From assembly GCA_019313105.1 (NCBI GenBank), contig JAFDBW010000029.1:1-7382 (forward strand): 7,382 bases of DNA. Direction: 5' to 3'. Both the position numbers and the translations under genes were made by a program. This DNA is from Deltaproteobacteria bacterium (GTDB taxonomy: Bacteria > Desulfobacterota > Desulfuromonadia > Desulfuromonadales > BM103). The notes below the pieces were generated by a model. The model made no database searches and was not told the origin of the DNA. It worked only from the letters and a program-made list of their open reading frames with translations. This document shows, in pieces, positions 4,757 through 7,382 of the stretch; the stretch's first letter is position 1; the number at the start of each line of letters is the position of its first letter.

Positions 4757-5704
4757 GTGACAGACATTAATCTCAACAATCTCGACCCACAAAAATTTAT
4801 CTTCTGGGTTCCCTCTGAAGGCTCTGTTGTCCATGTGGGCCCAGACCAGAACCCGGTTCCTCTGCCACTCCTGCCTTTGCCGGTCAAGATCAAGGATATG
4901 GAACAAACTGACTCCCCTACTGAGAACGCTGTCGGTGAGGGTGTCTATGATTATTTGCGTCAATTCCCGGATTGCCTGCACAACATCGCCTATGCTGAGC
5001 TCCTGCGAGATGGCTATTCACACTACCTCGCCGACCTCGCCGCACACGTGGTTATGCTCGACAAGAAAGATGTCGAGCCGGCCTATGTCTTCCGCAAGCT
5101 CACATACCTGAAAATACTTCGCTTGCTTGAACCTGACAACGTCGGCCTATTGCGGCAGCTCTGCCAGGGGTTTTATGATCTTGCGATGACCTTTACCGAA
5201 CTGACTCAGGTGCGTCGTCACCTGTTGGACGCCATGCGCTTCGGGCAGGCGCTTGTGAAGCTTGATCCTGATAACATCTGGGTCCTGAATCTTCTTGCGC
5301 AAGTCGATATCCTATTCGGAGATTATCCCGCAGCGATTTCACGGTTACGCCGGTTGCTCGAACTGGTTGATGATGAACAAACCTCCGGACAGATCAATGC
5401 CCGGCTGAAATCATGTGTTAAAACCGGGCTGCCGGACCATTGCCTGGTCGATGATCTGGAAAAAATTGCAGATGCTATGCAGCTTTATTCTGCCGGGCAT
5501 TACTCCCTGGCGACAGAAATCCTCGAGCGGCTGGAGGTTGACGAGTATTTCACCTCGGAACTCAAATCAGTCGATTTCCTCTGTTTGCTTGGAATGTGTC
5601 GCATAAAGACGGGTGACACGGGTGGGGCTTTCGAGGCTTTGACAGGCGCCCTGGAAATCGATCCTGATCATGAGCTGGCACGTGAAACCCTTGATTTAAT
5701 TTAA
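4757..5704 (+). CDS. TPR-like helical repeat protein, unknown function
   Basis: This 315-residue protein starts at a GTG 7 bp after AAGGA (4745-4749). No signal peptide or membrane helix is seen, so it is predicted cytoplasmic. Residues 1-60 are non-repetitive and include FIFWVPSEGSVVHVGP and a proline-rich stretch (about residues 33-42), perhaps a small separate domain. From about residue 75 it is all helix. TPR-like units lie near 110-143 (LLEPDN at the turn), 154-205 (ALVKLDPDNIWVLNLLA), 234-262 and 272-306 (G-x-x-x-x-x-GD...A-x-E-x-DPDH). TPRs are protein-binding scaffolds and no catalytic motif is visible. The conserved look of the N-terminal block suggests a lineage-specific family rather than a generic TPR protein, which is my inference. 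It is flanked by a terminator upstream and an inverted repeat downstream. Confidence 0.85.
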   Translation: MTDINLNNLDPQKFIFWVPSEGSVVHVGPDQNPVPLPLLPLPVKIKDMEQTDSPTENAVGEGVYDYLRQFPDCLHNIAYAELLRDGYSHYLADLAAHVVMLDKKDVEPAYVFRKLTYLKILRLLEPDNVGLLRQLCQGFYDLAMTFTELTQVRRHLLDAMRFGQALVKLDPDNIWVLNLLAQVDILFGDYPAAISRLRRLLELVDDEQTSGQINARLKSCVKTGLPDHCLVDDLEKIADAMQLYSAGHYSLATEILERLEVDEYFTSELKSVDFLCLLGMCRIKTGDTGGAFEALTGALEIDPDHELARETLDLI

Positions 5705-5710
5705 ATTCCC

Positions 5711-5763
5711 ACAACGTTTTGCTTCGCAACTTTCCTCTGGTCATGATAAATATGAAACGTTGT
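5711..5763. repeat. 9-bp perfect inverted repeat between the TPR gene and the 43-aa ORF
   Basis: ACAACGTTT (5711-5719) and AAACGTTGT (5755-5763) are exact reverse complements separated by 35 bases. Each arm contains the palindrome AACGTT, so each could also be a separate regulator half-site. No T run follows, arguing against an intrinsic terminator. It starts 7 bp after the TPR stop and ends 16 bp before the small ORF's ATG. Confidence 0.5.
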
Positions 5764-5778
5764 TTATAGGGGGCTGTC

Positions 5779-5910
5779 ATGCAGAACGTCGGCATCGGTG
5801 ATGTTGTATTCATAATCCTGATTCTTTGTGTCATCCATGGCATCATGTACCTGGTCACGCTCTCCAGAAAGCGGAAATCCGGGACTGAAGACGGCCCCGA
5901 CAGGGAATAG
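5779..5910 (+). CDS. 43-residue single-span membrane protein, unknown
   Basis: A short ORF from ATG to TAG, with AGGGGG at 5768-5773 about 5 bp upstream as Shine-Dalgarno. It encodes MQNVGIGDVVF, then a hydrophobic helix at about residues 8-28, then a basic stop-transfer segment SRKRK (residues 29-33) and an acidic tail (EDGPDRE). This gives an N-out, C-in single-span topology. It could share a transcript with the TPR gene 75 bp upstream; I see no separate promoter. The inverted repeat at 5711-5763 lies between them. I do not recognise the family. The ribosome-binding site and charge pattern favour a real gene, but the length makes the call uncertain. Confidence 0.58.
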   Translation: MQNVGIGDVVFIILILCVIHGIMYLVTLSRKRKSGTEDGPDRE

Positions 5911-5920
5911 TGACAATGTC

Positions 5921-5937
5921 TTTCCATCGATTGGAAA
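5921..5937. repeat. short dyad upstream of the WPFF-repeat gene promoter
   Basis: TTTCCA (5921-5926) and TGGAAA (5932-5937) are perfect inverted arms around TCGAT. The dyad sits 14 bp upstream of the -35 box at 5951, a position suitable for an activator. No terminator T run is present. At this length chance occurrence is possible. Confidence 0.3.
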
Positions 5938-5950
5938 ACACCTCTTCCAG

Positions 5951-5979
5951 TTGTTCAAATACCCACCCCGTGCTATGAT
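5951..5979 (+). promoter_or_regulatory. extended -10 promoter of the WPFF-repeat gene
   Basis: TTGTTC (5951-5956), a 17-bp spacer and TATGAT (5974-5979) form a sigma70-type promoter. TGC directly before the -10 box gives the TGn extended -10 motif. Transcription would start near 5986, leaving a leader of about 36 nt before the ATG at 6022. Confidence 0.65.
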
Positions 5980-6021
5980 TCGCCATTAATCTCGGCTTGC
6001 ACCCTTCACTTGGTTTAGTTG

Positions 6022-7382
6022 ATGAAACAAGGCCTTTCATTCCTGTTGTTGCTCGCCCTTGTCTGCTCTACAACGTCTGCACTGGCTTCCGACGCCACCG
6101 TGTCAACGTTCTGGCCGTTCTTCGATTATCGCGCCTCGGAATCTGCTGACTACAGTAGCCTTCACATGTTAGGCCCCTTTGTGAAATACGAAACCAAGGG
6201 GACCGAAACAGAGTATGCCTTGCGGCCGCTTTTCTATCGTGCTGTCGATGAAGAGGGGAGCTCCAGTACGGATGTCCTTTATCCTGTGCTCAGGCACAAG
6301 AATCGCGGAGATGGAACCTCCAGTGTTCGCGTGCTGGGCCTGCTCTCATATGATTTCGGCGAGAATGAAGATGACAGGCCCGGGGATGGTAACGACAACA
6401 CAGAGGTTGAAGCTTTCAGTTCCAAGCGTTATTATCTCTTCCCTTTTCTTTTCTATGGTGAAGAAGAGCAGGGTCGTTACTTTGCTTTTTTCCCTTTTTT
6501 CGGCACTCTCTATAACTGGTTTAAACGGGATCGTATCTCTTTTACGCTCTTTCCCATCTATAGCCAGACCGAACGCAAGGGCACACAGGTCGATAATGTC
6601 CTCTGGCCCTTTTTTGCCAAAATCTCCGGTGAGAATGAGTCTGGTTACAAGTTCTGGCCGATTTATGGTGCAAGTCGAAAAGAAGGTGTTTACCGGAAAA
6701 GGTTTTTCCTTTGGCCGATTTTCTTTTCTGAATCACTGAAGCTTGACAGTGATAATCCAAAAGAGTTGAGAGCTGCCTGGCCTTTTTATGTTAGCAAGGA
6801 ATCGCCGGAGAGGTCGTCTACGACAGTGCTGTGGCCTTTTTTTTCCAAGGTGGAAGATCGTGCCAGAGGTTTCGAGGTCCGGAACGCACCCTGGCCCCTT
6901 GTCCGTGTGACGAAGGGAGAAAAATACCACGGGCTGAAAATACTACCATTTTTCTCTGACGAAACCGTAGATGTTAAGAGAGAGAGATGGTACGTTTGGC
7001 CAGTGTACAAAATCGAAGAAATAAACTCTGAACTGATCGAACGTCGCCGGGACCGCATTCTTTTTTTCCTTTATTCGGATACGAAGGAGAGGAAATTCTT
7101 AACGGGTGATTCGAAACGACTGGTCAACCTCTGGCCTCTTTACGGATTTAGAGAGACGAACGGCGTAAGCCACTTTTATGTTTTTTCTTTGATTGAACCT
7201 TTTTTTCCCGAGAACGAGTCGATTGAACGCCTGTGGGCGCCTCTGTGGCGCATTTATCAGCAGAAGTGGGATCGACAGGGTAACCATGTTGTGAGCTTGC
7301 TCTGGAACTTGTACTGGCACGAGAGACAGGGTGATCGGGTTGCCTGGGAGCTTTTCCCACTATTTCAGTACCGCAGAAAGTC
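6022..7382 (+). CDS. exported WPFF-repeat protein, probable outer-membrane barrel, 3' end missing
   Basis: The frame is open from the ATG at 6022 to the window edge (453 codons, no stop), so the C-terminus is unseen. An in-frame TAG at 6016 leaves only this ATG or the adjacent TTG as start; the Shine-Dalgarno is weak. Residues 1-22 are a signal peptide (K3, a leucine-rich core, A-L-A at 20-22) cut before S23; C15 is not in a lipobox. The rest is built from aromatic-proline units: FWPFF 30, LRPLF 67, LYPVL 86, LFPFLFY 139, FFPFF 156, LFPIY 176, LWPFF 194, FWPIY 211, LWPIFF 230, AWPFY 252, LWPFF 270, PWPLV 290, ILPFF 307, VWPVY 325, LWPLY 370, IEPFF 391, LFPLF 444, with degenerate units between. 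Prolines recur mostly every 17-22 residues, with charged turns between. This suggests repeated beta-hairpins, as in a barrel or beta-solenoid. It is not a family I can name. Confidence 0.88.
   Translation, partial: MKQGLSFLLLLALVCSTTSALASDATVSTFWPFFDYRASESADYSSLHMLGPFVKYETKGTETEYALRPLFYRAVDEEGSSSTDVLYPVLRHKNRGDGTSSVRVLGLLSYDFGENEDDRPGDGNDNTEVEAFSSKRYYLFPFLFYGEEEQGRYFAFFPFFGTLYNWFKRDRISFTLFPIYSQTERKGTQVDNVLWPFFAKISGENESGYKFWPIYGASRKEGVYRKRFFLWPIFFSESLKLDSDNPKELRAAWPFYVSKESPERSSTTVLWPFFSKVEDRARGFEVRNAPWPLVRVTKGEKYHGLKILPFFSDETVDVKRERWYVWPVYKIEEINSELIERRRDRILFFLYSDTKERKFLTGDSKRLVNLWPLYGFRETNGVSHFYVFSLIEPFFPENESIERLWAPLWRIYQQKWDRQGNHVVSLLWNLYWHERQGDRVAWELFPLFQYRRK

Noticed and set aside
6215..6739. 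174-codon open frame on the plus strand inside the WPFF-repeat region
   Set aside because: It is in a different frame from the signal-peptide ORF, which stays open for 453 codons and shows regular repeats. The 174-codon frame is a by-product of repeated codons.

Overview
The window is bacterial chromosome of moderate GC content, probably from the Desulfuromonadia (the Geobacter/Desulfuromonas/Pelobacter group of the former Deltaproteobacteria). That placement is an inference. It rests on the mix of a MEMO-family amrB gene, a single-domain bacteriohemerythrin, gltX next to tRNA-Gln and tRNA-Glu, and a signal-peptide protein with WPFF-type repeats. No marker gene in the window proves it. All supported genes lie on the + strand.

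Layout. Positions 1-1435 hold the 3' part of a TauE/SafE-type membrane permease followed 19 bp later by amrB (MEMO/AmmeMemoRadiSam protein B), probably co-transcribed. After a 198-bp spacer comes gltX (1634-3028), then a tRNA transcription unit: a sigma70-like promoter, tRNA-Gln(CTG), a spacer hairpin, tRNA-Glu(TTC), and a strong intrinsic terminator. The enzyme and tRNA substrates for Glu/Gln decoding are therefore linked. From 3404 to 4677 lie smaller genes: a 103-aa three-helix membrane protein of unknown function, a bacteriohemerythrin with all seven di-iron ligands, and a compact unit of a perfect-consensus promoter, a leader hairpin, a 39-codon membrane ORF and an intrinsic terminator. 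From 4757 to 5910 there is a TPR-like cytoplasmic protein with a candidate promoter/operator, then a 43-codon single-helix membrane ORF. From 6022 to the right edge runs an open reading frame with no stop in the window. It encodes a signal peptide followed by at least 20 units of an 18-20 residue aromatic-proline repeat (LWPFF, FWPIY and similar), and is best read as an exported, probably outer-membrane, repeat protein.

The most interesting items are the WPFF-repeat protein, the strongly expressed 39-aa membrane ORF (or dual-function small RNA) at 4411-4677, and several unexplained dyads in the spacers. No CRISPR array, integrase, transposase or phage gene was seen. The spacers at 1436-1633, 3716-3819 and 4237-4499 are each under 300 bases and hold no other gene that I can support.
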